NCBI GenBank assembly: GCA_910579745.1
Contig: CAJTVH010000007.1
Coordinates: forward strand, 33,235-97,234
Length of the DNA stretch: 64,000 bases
From: an uncultured Clostridia bacterium
GTDB taxonomy: Bacteria > Bacillota > Clostridia > Lachnospirales > CAG-274
Reading direction: 5' to 3'
The first letter of the stretch is position 1; each line of letters starts with the position of its first letter. Below, piece after piece: positions 7,621 to 16,292 of this stretch. A model generated the notes under the pieces. It searched no databases, was not told the origin of the DNA, and was given only the letters and a program-made list of their open reading frames with translations. The translations under genes were made by a program, and so were the position numbers.

Positions 7621-7688
7621 GCGAAACAATAAAAGAATGAATAGCAAGTTAAAAAAATAATATATTAAGAATTTTTTTATTGTTTCGC
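7621..7688. repeat. Inverted repeat, family B copy 1
   Basis: GCGAAACAATAAAA at the left end and TTTTTATTGTTTCGC at the right end. Other copies lie at 9816-9870, 28411-28485, 38213-38286 and, degenerate, 46675-46750. It lies 45 bases after the second anchor gene and may act as its transcript end. Confidence 0.75.
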
Positions 7689-7781
7689 GATAGAAATTTT
7701 AAAAATTGCTTATAGACTTGTTCGGAAATCTCAGAAAGACATATTCATTTGTCTTTTAAAAGTTTTCAGGCGGGTTTGTAG

Positions 7782-7817
7782 AAGGGGCGAAAACCTGAAA
7801 TGGGTTCGCCCCTTTTT
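7782..7817 (+). terminator. Terminator-like hairpin downstream of the cohesin-SLH pair
   Basis: AAGGGGCGAA pairs with TTCGCCCCTT, followed by TTT. It is the first strong plus-strand terminator after the two anchor genes. Confidence 0.65.
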
Positions 7818-8023
7818 AAGTTTTTAAGTTTGTTGACTATAATCGGCGTTTTTAAAAATACTTTTAAATATTGATTGAAATATTTTAACAATAGTTGTAT
7901 AATAAAACTGATAGGATATAAAACTTTTAAATGAATTAATATTATATTTTCGGATAATATAAATTATAAGAGCCGATATAGAAGGTTTAAGGCCAGTGAA
8001 TTTGAGAAGCGGAAGAATTTAAT

Positions 8024-8200
8024 CCGTCTGAAAGTTGTCTTAAAATTAAAATACACATGAAAAAATTATACAAAAGTAAAATAAATTTGAGTTACGCTTG
8101 TTTTATTTTTTATGATTTTTTGGATATTTTAGCTTTATAAAGACATTCGAGGTTTTAGATAATTTTAGCAAATAAGCGCGTAGTTTTTGGATACGCTCTG
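8024..8200. repeat. Degenerate family A-like element in the gap before yqeG
   Basis: It shares the interior GAAAAAATTATA...GTTTTATTTTTTATGATTTTTTGGATATTT pattern with family A, and ends in GTTTTTGGATACGCTC, close to the family A end. The rest of the 7818-8287 gap is AT-rich and holds no gene that I can see. Confidence 0.45.
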
Positions 8201-8287
8201 ATTGGCCGCGAAAATTATCTTATAAGGCGGGGTCTGAGAATCTCGCGGCTCATAAAAACAATTTTTATTCTTTAAGTGGGGTATTTT

Positions 8288-8797
8288 ATGATTAAAAAAT
8301 TTTTTCCTGAAAAATATGTTGATTCTGTTTACGCTATTGACGTTGAAAAGCTCAAAAAAGACAAAATAGAAGCGGTTATTTTTGACATTGACAATACTCT
8401 TGTACCTTATTTTATACCTAACGCCAATGAGAAAATCAAACAGCTTTTTTCCAAAATAAAGGAAAGCGGTCTTAAAGTCGGTGTTTTATCCAACAACAGG
8501 GAGCGTAGAGTATCTTTATTCTGCCGGGATTTAAACATCGAGTATGTACACAACGCGGGAAAACCTGGGGTTAAGGGTTTAGGCCGGCTTATTAAGAAAC
8601 TCGGCGTTAAAAATCATAAGAACACGGTTATTATCGGCGATCAGGTGTTTACCGATGTGCTTTGCGGGAATAGAATGGGTATTCACACTATTTTGGTTAA
8701 GCCCGTTTCCCAAAAGGACGAGTTTGGGACATGGCTTAAAAGAGGCGTCGAGTCGATCATTATAAACTTATATTTAAAACGATTAAAATGCAAATAA
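8288..8797 (+). CDS. yqeG: YqeG-family HAD superfamily phosphatase
   Basis: A 169-residue HAD-IIIA phosphatase. The catalytic motif FDIDNTL is near residue 35, VLSNN is motif II, and GDQVFTDVLCGNRMG is the acidic motif III. Members are small cytosolic phosphatases of uncertain substrate; the mitochondrial relative dephosphorylates phosphatidylglycerophosphate. In Firmicutes yqeG commonly sits beside aroE, as here. ATG 8288 is preferred over GTG 8276. The aroE gene starts 11 bases after the stop. Confidence 0.88.
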   Translation: MIKKFFPEKYVDSVYAIDVEKLKKDKIEAVIFDIDNTLVPYFIPNANEKIKQLFSKIKESGLKVGVLSNNRERRVSLFCRDLNIEYVHNAGKPGVKGLGRLIKKLGVKNHKNTVIIGDQVFTDVLCGNRMGIHTILVKPVSQKDEFGTWLKRGVESIIINLYLKRLKCK

Positions 8798-8808
8798 AGG
8801 GGTTTTTT

Positions 8809-9684
8809 ATGAAAGCTAACGAAAATATAAACGGGAAAACCAGTGTCTATGGTATTATCGGCGACCCGGTGGGACATTCTTTTTCCCCGATAATACACAA
8901 TACGATTTCAAAGGCCATCGGAGGCGGCTTTGTATATGTTCCTTTTCACGTTAGAGAGGGAGATGTGGAGGAAGCCGTAAAAGGAGCCTATTCTTTAGGG
9001 GTGAAAGGGTTAAACGTCACAGTTCCCCACAAAAAGGCCGTTATTCCTTATCTCTGTGAGCTTGAGAGGCGCGCCGAGGCTATCGGCGCCGTAAACACCC
9101 TTAAATATACTGATAACGGATATATTGGATATAATACCGACATTTTGGGAATTTTATATTCTTTCCAAAACAGGGGTATTTACATAAAAGACAAAAGTGT
9201 TCTTATTATCGGGGCGGGAGGAAGCGCTTGCGCGGCTTTGGTTTTAGCTGTCTCGGAAGGGGCGAGATCGGTGGTTATAGCTAATCGTACTGTCTCAAAC
9301 GCCCAAAAACTTAGAGATCATGTTTTAAAGTTTTATGACGCCGACATTTCCGTATGCGGAACAGATGAGATAAACGACGTTGAGAAAGCGGACATTGTGA
9401 TTCAGACGACTACTTTGGGATTTGGAGAGAATATTGGGCTTTCTCCGATTAAAGATAAAAGCTTTTTTAAAAACAAAAATGTTTCCGCCGTTTTTGACAC
9501 AATCTATATACCCCCGAAAACAGAGTTTTTAAAGGACGCCGAGGGTTTTGGCGTTACGGCTATCAACGGTTTTGATATGCTGGTTTATCAAGCTGTCGCC
9601 GCTTCTGAGATATGGCTTGAGAGGAAATATAACGAGGGGTTTGTAAAAGAGTTAAAAGATGAGCTCTCGCTGTTTTTTAGATAA
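8809..9684 (+). CDS. aroE: Shikimate dehydrogenase
   Basis: A 291-residue enzyme that reduces 3-dehydroshikimate to shikimate with NADPH. The substrate half has GDPVGHSFSPIIHN and NVTVPHKKAV, whose Lys is the catalytic residue. The nucleotide-binding half has IGAGGSACAAL and ANRTVSNAQKL. The C terminus has NGFDMLVYQA. Start ATG 8809 follows AAAGGGG; an ATG at 8788 lies inside yqeG and lacks a site. It is the first of three shikimate genes here (aroE, aroK, aroQ). Confidence 0.96.
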   Translation: MKANENINGKTSVYGIIGDPVGHSFSPIIHNTISKAIGGGFVYVPFHVREGDVEEAVKGAYSLGVKGLNVTVPHKKAVIPYLCELERRAEAIGAVNTLKYTDNGYIGYNTDILGILYSFQNRGIYIKDKSVLIIGAGGSACAALVLAVSEGARSVVIANRTVSNAQKLRDHVLKFYDADISVCGTDEINDVEKADIVIQTTTLGFGENIGLSPIKDKSFFKNKNVSAVFDTIYIPPKTEFLKDAEGFGVTAINGFDMLVYQAVAASEIWLERKYNEGFVKELKDELSLFFR

Positions 9685-9815
9685 ATCCTTTAGGGAGTAT
9701 AGGGAGAGGATGGATATAAGCGGTGAGAGAATTTTAAGATGTTTTAAACAGGTATAGAATAGGGTTTTAAATTTATTTTTTACGGCGTGTATAAAAAATA
9801 AATTTTTTAATTAGA

Positions 9816-9870
9816 GCGAAACAATTTTAATGGAGCCAGATGGATTAAGGAATTATTTTATTGTTTTACT
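9816..9870. repeat. Inverted repeat, family B copy 2
   Basis: GCGAAACAATTTTA at the left and TTTTATTGTTTTAC at the right; a shorter, partly decayed copy in the gap between aroE and comFB. Confidence 0.55.
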
Positions 9871-9977
9871 ATAATGAGTTTTAAGCCAAAGGTTATTTAT
9901 AGACGGTGATTTTTAATCATCGGGTATATGTTAGATACGCTGTAATATAAGTTAAAATATTTATGTAGAGGTGCTTG

Positions 9978-10283
9978 ATGTTATCAATGGAGGCGATAGA
10001 TACTATGGAGCTTAAAAATTCTATGGAGGAGTTTGTTGAGAGATATATTGACGGGGTTATGAAAGAGCTTGATATGTGTACATGTCAGAAATGCAGGTTT
10101 GATGTTATGGCGATTGCTCTTAACAATCTTCCGCCGCTTTACACGGTGACGAGAAACGGGGCGTTGTTTAACAAGGTTAAATCTATGGAAAGTCAGTCTG
10201 GGGCTAAAATTATTTCTGAGATTACCAAAGCGGCGAAAATTGTTATGAAGGACGCGAAACACTATGAGAAAAAAGAAGAATAA
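9978..10283 (+). CDS. comFB: ComFB-family (late competence development) protein
   Basis: A 101-residue small cytosolic protein. It matches the ComFB pattern: a helical start, CTCQKCRFDVMAIALNNLPP in the middle, and ALFNKVKSMESQSGAKI. The three cysteines (CTCQKC) resemble the zinc site of the family. ComFB was named from the B. subtilis comF operon; relatives have since been reported as cyclic-dinucleotide receptors. Here it is outside any competence operon and overlaps aroK by 20 bases, so the two are probably translated together. ATG 9978 follows AGAGGTG. Confidence 0.85.
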   Translation: MLSMEAIDTMELKNSMEEFVERYIDGVMKELDMCTCQKCRFDVMAIALNNLPPLYTVTRNGALFNKVKSMESQSGAKIISEITKAAKIVMKDAKHYEKKEE

Positions 10284-10797
10284 CATTGTTCTTATTGGTT
10301 TTATGGGATGCGGGAAATCCAGCGTCGGCAAAAGAATAGCCCAGAATTTTGATTATAAATTTGTGGACACTGACCTGGAGATTCAGAGTATAAGCGGTAT
10401 GACCATAAACGATATTTTCGCCAAATACGGAGAGGATTATTTCAGAAAGCTTGAGAGAAATTACTGTAAGCTTTGCGCCATAAACGACAGATATATAATC
10501 GCGACGGGAGGCGGAGTCATTAAAAATGATGAGAATGTCCGTAATTTAAAAATAAACGGTTCTGTGGTTTATCTTAAATGCGGCGCTGAGAAAATTTATA
10601 AAAATATCAAAAACGACACTACAAGACCACTTTTAAACGGCGCTGAGGACAAGCTTTTAAGAATTTCATCCCTGCTTCTTGAGAGAGAGCCTTTATACGA
10701 GAGGCACGCTGATTTTACCATTGACATAACAGAAATGAGGCTTGAGGAAAGCGCGTGGCAGGTGGGCAGAGAGCTTAGGAGGCTTGGTTTTTTATGA
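10264..10797 (+). CDS. aroK: Shikimate kinase
   Basis: A 177-residue kinase that phosphorylates shikimate with ATP in the cytosol. The P-loop is GFMGCGKSSVG (residues 12-22), VDTDLEI carries the substrate-binding Asp, and ATGGGVI is the shikimate-binding glycine motif. RPLLNG and REPLYERHADFTI form the lid and C-terminal signature. The start lies inside the end of comFB, and the stop overlaps the aroQ start by four bases, indicating a tight operon. Confidence 0.96.
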   Translation: MRKKKNNIVLIGFMGCGKSSVGKRIAQNFDYKFVDTDLEIQSISGMTINDIFAKYGEDYFRKLERNYCKLCAINDRYIIATGGGVIKNDENVRNLKINGSVVYLKCGAEKIYKNIKNDTTRPLLNGAEDKLLRISSLLLEREPLYERHADFTIDITEMRLEESAWQVGRELRRLGFL

Positions 10798-11237
10798 AAA
10801 AGATAAGGCTTATAAACGGCCCTAATATTAATTTCACGGGAATAAGGGAAAAAGGAGTTTACGGAAGTTTAAGCTATGAGCGAATTATTGAGATTGTAGC
10901 CGAAAAGGCGAGAGAAATGGATTTTGAGATAGATTGTTTCCAGTCTAACCATGAGGGCGGGATTATTGATTATATACAGAAATGTTTTTTAGAGGAAACG
11001 GATGGCATTATTATTAATCCTGGCGCTTTTACTCACTACAGTTACGCTATAAGAGACGCCATAGCATCAGTTGGGATACCAGTTGTCGAGGTGCATATGT
11101 CAAACATTCACAGCCGCGAGGAGTTCAGGCATTTATCAGTTACTGCTCCCGTGTGCCGGGGACAGATATGCGGATTTGGATATTTTGGGTATATTATGGC
11201 TCTTTCAGCTTTTGAGAATATTTTTGAGGAAAGCTGA
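10794..11237 (+). CDS. aroQ: 3-dehydroquinate dehydratase, type II
   Basis: A 147-residue enzyme converting 3-dehydroquinate to 3-dehydroshikimate, which AroE then reduces. Conserved residues are GPNIN, catalytic Tyr23 in GVYGSLSY, INPGAFTHYS, EVHMSNIHSREEFRH with the catalytic His, and a C-terminal GYFGY. ATG overlaps the aroK stop (ATGA). Two consecutive pathway steps plus the kinase are therefore grouped here. Confidence 0.96.
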   Translation: MKKIRLINGPNINFTGIREKGVYGSLSYERIIEIVAEKAREMDFEIDCFQSNHEGGIIDYIQKCFLEETDGIIINPGAFTHYSYAIRDAIASVGIPVVEVHMSNIHSREEFRHLSVTAPVCRGQICGFGYFGYIMALSAFENIFEES

Positions 11238-11306
11238 GTTTTGTTCTTAAAAGTCGCCGATTTATAACGATATTTTACAACATACTCACTTTTTTCCAAA
11301 AAAGTG

Positions 11307-11336
11307 TTGAATTTATACTTTATTTTCTGTTATAAT
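11307..11336 (+). promoter_or_regulatory. Promoter for efp
   Basis: TTGAAT and TATAAT are separated by 18 bases, about 40 bases before the efp start. Confidence 0.65.
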
Positions 11337-11376
11337 AAAATAACAGGCATAGTTTTTTTAAGGAGGATTTTTTTAT

Positions 11377-11934
11377 ATGATTTCAGCCAGTGAATTTAGA
11401 AACGGCGTTACTGTTGAATATGAGGGCGACGTTTATACAATTCTTGAGTTTCAGCATGTTAAACCGGGTAAGGGAGCGGCTTTTGTCCGCACCAAAATTA
11501 AAAACATTAAAACGGGAAGCGTTGTTGAAAAAACTTTCAGGCCTACGGAAAAAATGTCTAAGGCTTTTGTCGACCGTAAGGATATGCAGTATTTATATTC
11601 AGACGGCGAGTTATTTCACTTTATGGACAACGAGACTTTTGAGCAGATTTCCATAAACGCCAGCGACGTAGGCGATACTCTTAAATTTGTTAAGGAAAAT
11701 GAAATGGTTAAGATTCTTTCTTACAACGGCGAGATTTTTGGCATCGAGCCTCCTTTGTTCGTTGAGCTTGAGATTACGGACACCGAGCCGGGATTTAAAG
11801 GCAATACAGCCACAGGCGCTACTAAACCAGCTATTGTTGAGACGGGAGCCAGCGTAAACGTTCCTTTATTTGTAAACCAAGGCGACGTTATTAAAATTGA
11901 CACCCGTACAGGAGAATATTTAAGCAGGGCTTAA
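11377..11934 (+). CDS. efp: Elongation factor P
   Basis: A 185-residue translation factor that binds between the P and E sites and relieves stalling at proline runs. The KOW-like N-terminal domain carries KPGKGAAFVRTK with Lys32 at the loop tip. Two OB domains follow, including ELEITDTEPGFKG and the C-terminal GDVIKIDTRTGEYLSRA. The AAGGAGG site is strong. The promoter before it and terminator after it suggest a single-gene unit. Confidence 0.98.
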   Translation: MISASEFRNGVTVEYEGDVYTILEFQHVKPGKGAAFVRTKIKNIKTGSVVEKTFRPTEKMSKAFVDRKDMQYLYSDGELFHFMDNETFEQISINASDVGDTLKFVKENEMVKILSYNGEIFGIEPPLFVELEITDTEPGFKGNTATGATKPAIVETGASVNVPLFVNQGDVIKIDTRTGEYLSRA

Positions 11935-11961
11935 AGCTATAAGCTTAAAGGTTTTATTTAA

Positions 11962-11999
11962 ATGGGTTAAAAGAGAGGTTAAACTATCTTTTAACCCAT
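11962..11999 (+). terminator. Hairpin after efp
   Basis: ATGGGTTAAAAGA pairs perfectly with TCTTTTAACCCAT. The T tract is weak, but the position fits the end of the efp transcript. The rest of the gap to 12300 holds a T-rich stretch and a repeat fragment. Confidence 0.6.
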
Positions 12000-12180
12000 A
12001 AACGTTTATTTGTCTGGCTTATTTAATACCCTGGTTTTCAGCGGTTCAAATTTATATTTTTTAACGCTATTGTATTTCAGTTTTAAATCCCTAATTATAT
12101 TAGGGGTTTATTTTTTTTTTTTTAATGCCGATATTAATTATATAGGTTAAATCCATTTTATGGCTATATCATATTAATTT

Positions 12181-12240
12181 AACGTGAGTTCGGCGAAAAA
12201 TGGCAGCGAAACGTATTTTTCTATTGAAAATTTCGTGAGT
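12181..12240. repeat. Fragment of family E repeat
   Basis: AACGTGAGTTCGGCGAAAAATGGCAGCGAAACG matches, with changes, the left end and interior of the 56278-56483 element. Only one side of the element is recognisable here. Confidence 0.5.
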
Positions 12241-12300
12241 CATTATAAAAATAAATAAATTTGTTTATGTAATACAGTGATTATTAAGGAGGGGATTTTT

Positions 12301-12849
12301 ATGCGGATAGCGGATATTAACGAGGCTGTTACAAATCAGGAGATTATTATCCACAGCGATGAGAAAACGAGAGCTGAGGAAACAGATGATAAGAAAAAAC
12401 AGGTTAAGGAAGAGAAGGAGCTGGCTTCTGAGAAAGCTAAAAAAAGTGTTCAGGATTTTATGACTATTTCAGAGGAAGCTAAGCAGATGTTTTTAAAACA
12501 GCTAGAGGACAGCAAAAAGGAGAATCCTTATGAGGACCTTATTAAACTGATTGAGATAGCGAACAGAATAGCGAAAGGAGACAAAGTTCCCCTTTCTGAT
12601 GAGAAAAAGCTTTTGGAAAAGGAGCCGGATATGTATCTCTCAGCTAAGATGGCGGCGACTTTAAATAAAGAGAAAAAGCATAAAAATCATAAAGCTTTAT
12701 TTGAGGACGAGGAGAACGGCGGAATAGAGGAAGAGCTTCGCGAGCTTAAACGGGAAGAAAGCATGGGCTCCGGAGAGAGTGCCGAGGTTACAGTCGAGGC
12801 GGCAGGAGATTCAAGCGGTATGGAAAGCGGAGGTGGAGAAAATTTATAA
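12301..12849 (+). CDS. Hypothetical charged helical protein
   Basis: A 182-residue cytosolic protein that I do not recognise. It is rich in Glu and Lys with long helical stretches (about 25-115), has no membrane segment, and ends in a low-complexity Gly/Ser/Glu tail (about 150-182). ATG 12301 follows AAGGAGGGGA. Its end overlaps the likely start of the downstream serine hydrolase. It may be a spore or flagellar assembly protein of clostridia, but nothing in the sequence decides this. Confidence 0.7.
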   Translation: MRIADINEAVTNQEIIIHSDEKTRAEETDDKKKQVKEEKELASEKAKKSVQDFMTISEEAKQMFLKQLEDSKKENPYEDLIKLIEIANRIAKGDKVPLSDEKKLLEKEPDMYLSAKMAATLNKEKKHKNHKALFEDEENGGIEEELRELKREESMGSGESAEVTVEAAGDSSGMESGGGENL

Positions 12850-14317
12850 AAATCACCAGTCTTTTGAGAAGGCAGCTCCAGAGGAAGAGGGAGTACCGTC
12901 TGAATGTATTTTGAGTTTTTTATCCGCCCTTTATAAATATGGCGTTAATATGCATTCGGTTTTATTTTTCAGAAATTTTAAATTAATTTTTGACGGGTAT
13001 TATAAACCTTTTAATGAAAATACTTTACACCGTATGTTTTCGGTTACAAAAAGTTTTGTTTCTGCCGCTGTGGGGATTTTGGCGGGGAGAGAAGAAATTG
13101 ATCTTGACTCTCCCGTTATTAAATATTTTCCTGAATACGACGGCGACTGTAACGATAGATTTGTACGTGAGGCGACGGTCAGGCATCTCCTTGAGATGCG
13201 GTCGCCACACGAGAAAACGGCTTTTAAACAAATTTCGGACGACGACTATGTAAAGTCCTTTTTTAAACTTAAAGCATCTAAAGTTCCGGGAACGGCTTTT
13301 TCTTATGACACTTCCGCGAGCCACACTCTTTGCGCTTTGGCTGAGAAGATTTCGGGAAAAAGCCTTATTGATTTTTTACGTGATGAGTTTTTAAGGGATT
13401 TGGGATTTTCCGACGAGGCTTATTGCTTGAGAGACCCTTTGGGAAGAAGTCTCGGCGGGTCGGGACTTATGGCGAGGCCTTTGGACATTGGAATTTTCGC
13501 TCATGTGTTTTTAAACGGCGGGAAGCTCTGGGGGAAGCTTGGCGGAAAACAAGTTATTTCGGGGGATTATGTTAAATCAGCTATTTTAAAACAATCGGAG
13601 ACTGTTTTAAAAGGCGGGGGACGGGAAGAATGGCAGGGATACGGATATCAATTTTGGAGAACTTTAAACAACGGTTATATGTGCTATGGAATAGGTGGGC
13701 AGCTTGCCCTTATACTTCCGGATTTTAATTTTGTTATGGTTACGACCGCGGACACTTTAGAGCTTAAAGGTGGAGTTGATATAATTTTTGGATTATTTTG
13801 GGAGAAGGTATATCCATATTTCTCATCTAAACCTCTAAGAGTTTCTGAAAAGTCTTTTTCTAAGCTTATGGAAATGAAAAAAAGTCTTGAGATTAAACCT
13901 CTTTCTTTTTCCTCAAAATTTTCTGGAAAAAATATTGTGGGGAAAAAGTTTTCTGTTTTTGAGAATGAGTTTGGGATTAAAGATTTGTTTATAAATTTTT
14001 ACGGAGATTTTGGAAAAATTTCTTTTAGTTGTTTTAAAGGCGATTTTGAGCTTTCTTTCGGTGTCGGCAGGCAGGTTGTATCGATATTTCCCTATTATGG
14101 TTATAAGTGTGCCGTTTCTGGAGATTTTTTATCCGAAAGCTCTCTTATTATTAAATGCCATGTTATTGATGAGGAAATCGGCTTGGTTTGGTTTCAGATT
14201 GACGTAAATGATTTTGGGGATGGTGTTTTCCTTACAAAAAAAAATATTGGCATTGGATTTGAGGAGTTTAACGGGTGTTATATGATTAACGCTAATATCT
14301 TTTTACCCGCTTTTTAA
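12779..14317 (+). CDS. Beta-lactamase-family serine hydrolase
   Basis: A protein of up to 512 residues of the class C beta-lactamase/PBP4*-type fold. The serine motif is FSVTKSF (SxxK), the second motif is near FSYDTSASHTL, and the core has GTAF, GGSGLMARPLDIGIFAHVF and GYGYQFWR. There is no signal peptide, so it is probably an intracellular esterase or peptidase; the substrate is unknown. The C-terminal ~150 residues are a separate domain of unknown role. The start is uncertain: GTG 12779 gives a 71-base overlap with the upstream gene, while GTG 12833 sits by GGAGG; neither has ideal spacing. Confidence 0.85.
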   Translation: MPRLQSRRQEIQAVWKAEVEKIYKNHQSFEKAAPEEEGVPSECILSFLSALYKYGVNMHSVLFFRNFKLIFDGYYKPFNENTLHRMFSVTKSFVSAAVGILAGREEIDLDSPVIKYFPEYDGDCNDRFVREATVRHLLEMRSPHEKTAFKQISDDDYVKSFFKLKASKVPGTAFSYDTSASHTLCALAEKISGKSLIDFLRDEFLRDLGFSDEAYCLRDPLGRSLGGSGLMARPLDIGIFAHVFLNGGKLWGKLGGKQVISGDYVKSAILKQSETVLKGGGREEWQGYGYQFWRTLNNGYMCYGIGGQLALILPDFNFVMVTTADTLELKGGVDIIFGLFWEKVYPYFSSKPLRVSEKSFSKLMEMKKSLEIKPLSFSSKFSGKNIVGKKFSVFENEFGIKDLFINFYGDFGKISFSCFKGDFELSFGVGRQVVSIFPYYGYKCAVSGDFLSESSLIIKCHVIDEEIGLVWFQIDVNDFGDGVFLTKKNIGIGFEEFNGCYMINANIFLPAF

Positions 14318-14371
14318 TGGGAGCCCCGTATTAGTTATCATCCGAAAAGGTTTTTGACACATATTTATTAT

Positions 14372-14418
14372 CCTCTTTGAATAGTATTTAACATTAACGC
14401 TATCAGAGAGGTTTTTTT
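14372..14418 (+). promoter_or_regulatory. Hairpin and T run abutting the start of the GH18 gene
   Basis: CCTCTTTGAATAG pairs with CTATCAGAGAGG, followed by seven T and then the ATG. The right arm holds the only Shine-Dalgarno-like sequence (AGAGAGG). The structure can thus end transcription of the upstream gene and also hide the ribosome site of the next. Confidence 0.55.
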
Positions 14419-15699
14419 ATGATAATTCATACTGTAAAAGAGGGAGAGACTCTTTTTTCTATTGGTGAGATGTACGGAGTTTCTCCTCTACTTTTAAGTC
14501 AGAACAACGACGTTGAGCCCGATTCCCTTGTGGAGGGACAGGATATTGTGGTTCAAATCCCAAAAATCACTCACACCGTGAAAGAGGGGGAGACTCTTTT
14601 CTCTATCGCTACTATGTACGGCGTTACCGCCGTTAATTTACTTCAAAATAATCCTATTATCGTTAAAAACGGTCTTATATATCCGGGAGAGACAATTGTT
14701 ATTGAATATGATGAGGAGAAAAGCGGCGTAATCGCCGTCAACGGATATGTTTACCCCTATGTCAACAGAAATGTTCTTATTAGAAATTTGCCGTATTTAA
14801 GTTTTGTCACTATTTTTACTTATGGATTTACCCCTGATGGCGAGCTTATCGGCATTGATGACGAGGATATTATCAGAATCGCCACGGATTATGGTGTGGC
14901 CCCGATTATGCTTATATCGACGCTTGGCGAGAACGGGGCTTTCTCAAACGAGCTCGCCAGCCTGCTCCTTAATAATACGGAGGCCCAAAACGTTCTTATT
15001 GACAATATCATTGAGAATATGAGGGCGAAAGGATATAAAGGGCTAGATATTGATTTTGAGTATGTGTTTCCTGAGGATAAGGACAATTATGTACAATTTG
15101 TATCATCTCTTACTCAAAGTCTTAACGCCGAGGGGTTTTTCGTTATGACCGCTTTAGCCCCTAAAACCTCATCGGAGCAGAAAGGCCTTTTATATGAGGC
15201 CCATGATTATAACGCCCTTGGCGCCGCCTCAAACGCCGTTTTGATTATGACATATGAATGGGGATATACTTATGGGCCGCCAATGGCCGTGGCCCCTATT
15301 AACAATGTTCGGAGGGTAGTGGAATACGCCGTTACTCAAATACCGAATGACAAAATATTTATGGGAATACCTTTTTACGGATATGACTGGACTCTGCCCT
15401 TTGTTCAGGGGTCTAAGGCCCGTTCAATGGGAAGCGTTACCGCCGTTAATATAGCCAGGCGAACAGGCTCTGTCATACAATATGACGAGGAGGCTCAAAC
15501 GCCGTTTTTTGAGTATACTGACGATATAACGGGGAAAGACCACATAGTATGGTTTGAGAACGCCAGAAGTATTCAGGCGAAGCTTGGGTTAATAAAAGAA
15601 TTTGGACTTATAGGAACGGGAATATGGAATGTTATGAGATATTTTCCGGAGGGGTGGCTTGTTATTAACGGGATGTTTGACATTTACAAGGCTTTGTAG
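14419..15699 (+). CDS. LysM-GH18 spore cortex/peptidoglycan hydrolase (SleL/YaaH-like)
   Basis: A 426-residue protein with two LysM peptidoglycan-binding repeats (about 2-47 and 50-97, each with VKEGETLFSI) and a GH18 TIM barrel (about 105-420). The catalytic motif is LDIDFE, with Glu214 as the acid. There is no signal peptide, as in SleL/YaaH proteins that are deposited on spores and cut cortex muramic-lactam peptidoglycan during germination. WNVMRYFPEGW near the end matches the family. Other spore genes in the window support this role. Confidence 0.92.
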   Translation: MIIHTVKEGETLFSIGEMYGVSPLLLSQNNDVEPDSLVEGQDIVVQIPKITHTVKEGETLFSIATMYGVTAVNLLQNNPIIVKNGLIYPGETIVIEYDEEKSGVIAVNGYVYPYVNRNVLIRNLPYLSFVTIFTYGFTPDGELIGIDDEDIIRIATDYGVAPIMLISTLGENGAFSNELASLLLNNTEAQNVLIDNIIENMRAKGYKGLDIDFEYVFPEDKDNYVQFVSSLTQSLNAEGFFVMTALAPKTSSEQKGLLYEAHDYNALGAASNAVLIMTYEWGYTYGPPMAVAPINNVRRVVEYAVTQIPNDKIFMGIPFYGYDWTLPFVQGSKARSMGSVTAVNIARRTGSVIQYDEEAQTPFFEYTDDITGKDHIVWFENARSIQAKLGLIKEFGLIGTGIWNVMRYFPEGWLVINGMFDIYKAL

Positions 15700-15736
15700 A
15701 TACAGTTAAGAAATGAGAAAATTTTATCATAGTTAC

Positions 15737-15885
15737 TATAGGAAATACCGCACAATTCAAAAATAAAAATAATTTTTTAAAAAAATTGGAGTGTTAGTGT
15801 TATTTTTCTTGAAAAATGACACGATAACGGAAATTTTAAATTTGAAAAATTATTTTTATTTTCCTTTGTGCGGTGTTTCCTATAG
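15737..15885. repeat. Inverted repeat, family D copy 1
   Basis: The left end, TATAGGAAATACCGCAC, pairs with GTGCGGTGTTTCCTATA at the right. The interior contains AT-rich self-pairing sequence. Relatives lie at 41901-41987 and 59550-59635, with a half site at 22420. Confidence 0.75.
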
Positions 15886-15936
15886 AAGGGGCTGTTATCA
15901 GAGGAACGGATTTTATAAATAAGCAATATAATAATA

Positions 15937-16012
15937 GGGGCTGTCTGAAAATCACGAAGGTTTTTTTAATAAAGTTTTAACCATAATCGTGAGTTTATTT
16001 TCAGACAGTCCC
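15937..16012. repeat. Inverted repeat, family A' (GGGGCTGTCTGAAAAT ends)
   Basis: The ends GGGGCTGTCTGAAAAT and ATTTTCAGACAGTCCC form a long hairpin with CACGA/TCGTG inside. It is a short relative of the elements at 24264-24378, 37350-37462 and 54950-55062. The gap 15700-16292 otherwise holds family D copy 1 and the amidase leader, with no gene seen. Confidence 0.7.
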
Positions 16013-16292
16013 TAAGCGTTTTCATAAGGGGGGAACTGGCCGCGAAAGCCTTTGCTTTTGAATTTCAGCGGAAGTTTGTATTACCGATCAAATATGAGAG
16101 CGAGCTCCGCCGTTTTTTAAGCGGGGAACTTCTCTAGAGGATTAAAAAGAGCACCGTTTGTGACAAGTTTTATTATAGGCGGGAATGATACTTTTTGATA
16201 CTTTTTGTGATTTTATGTTACTTTTGTTTGTGATATTATTATACCAAAGACAGGCTTTGACGATAAATTTTAATTTTCGGAGGTATAATTTT

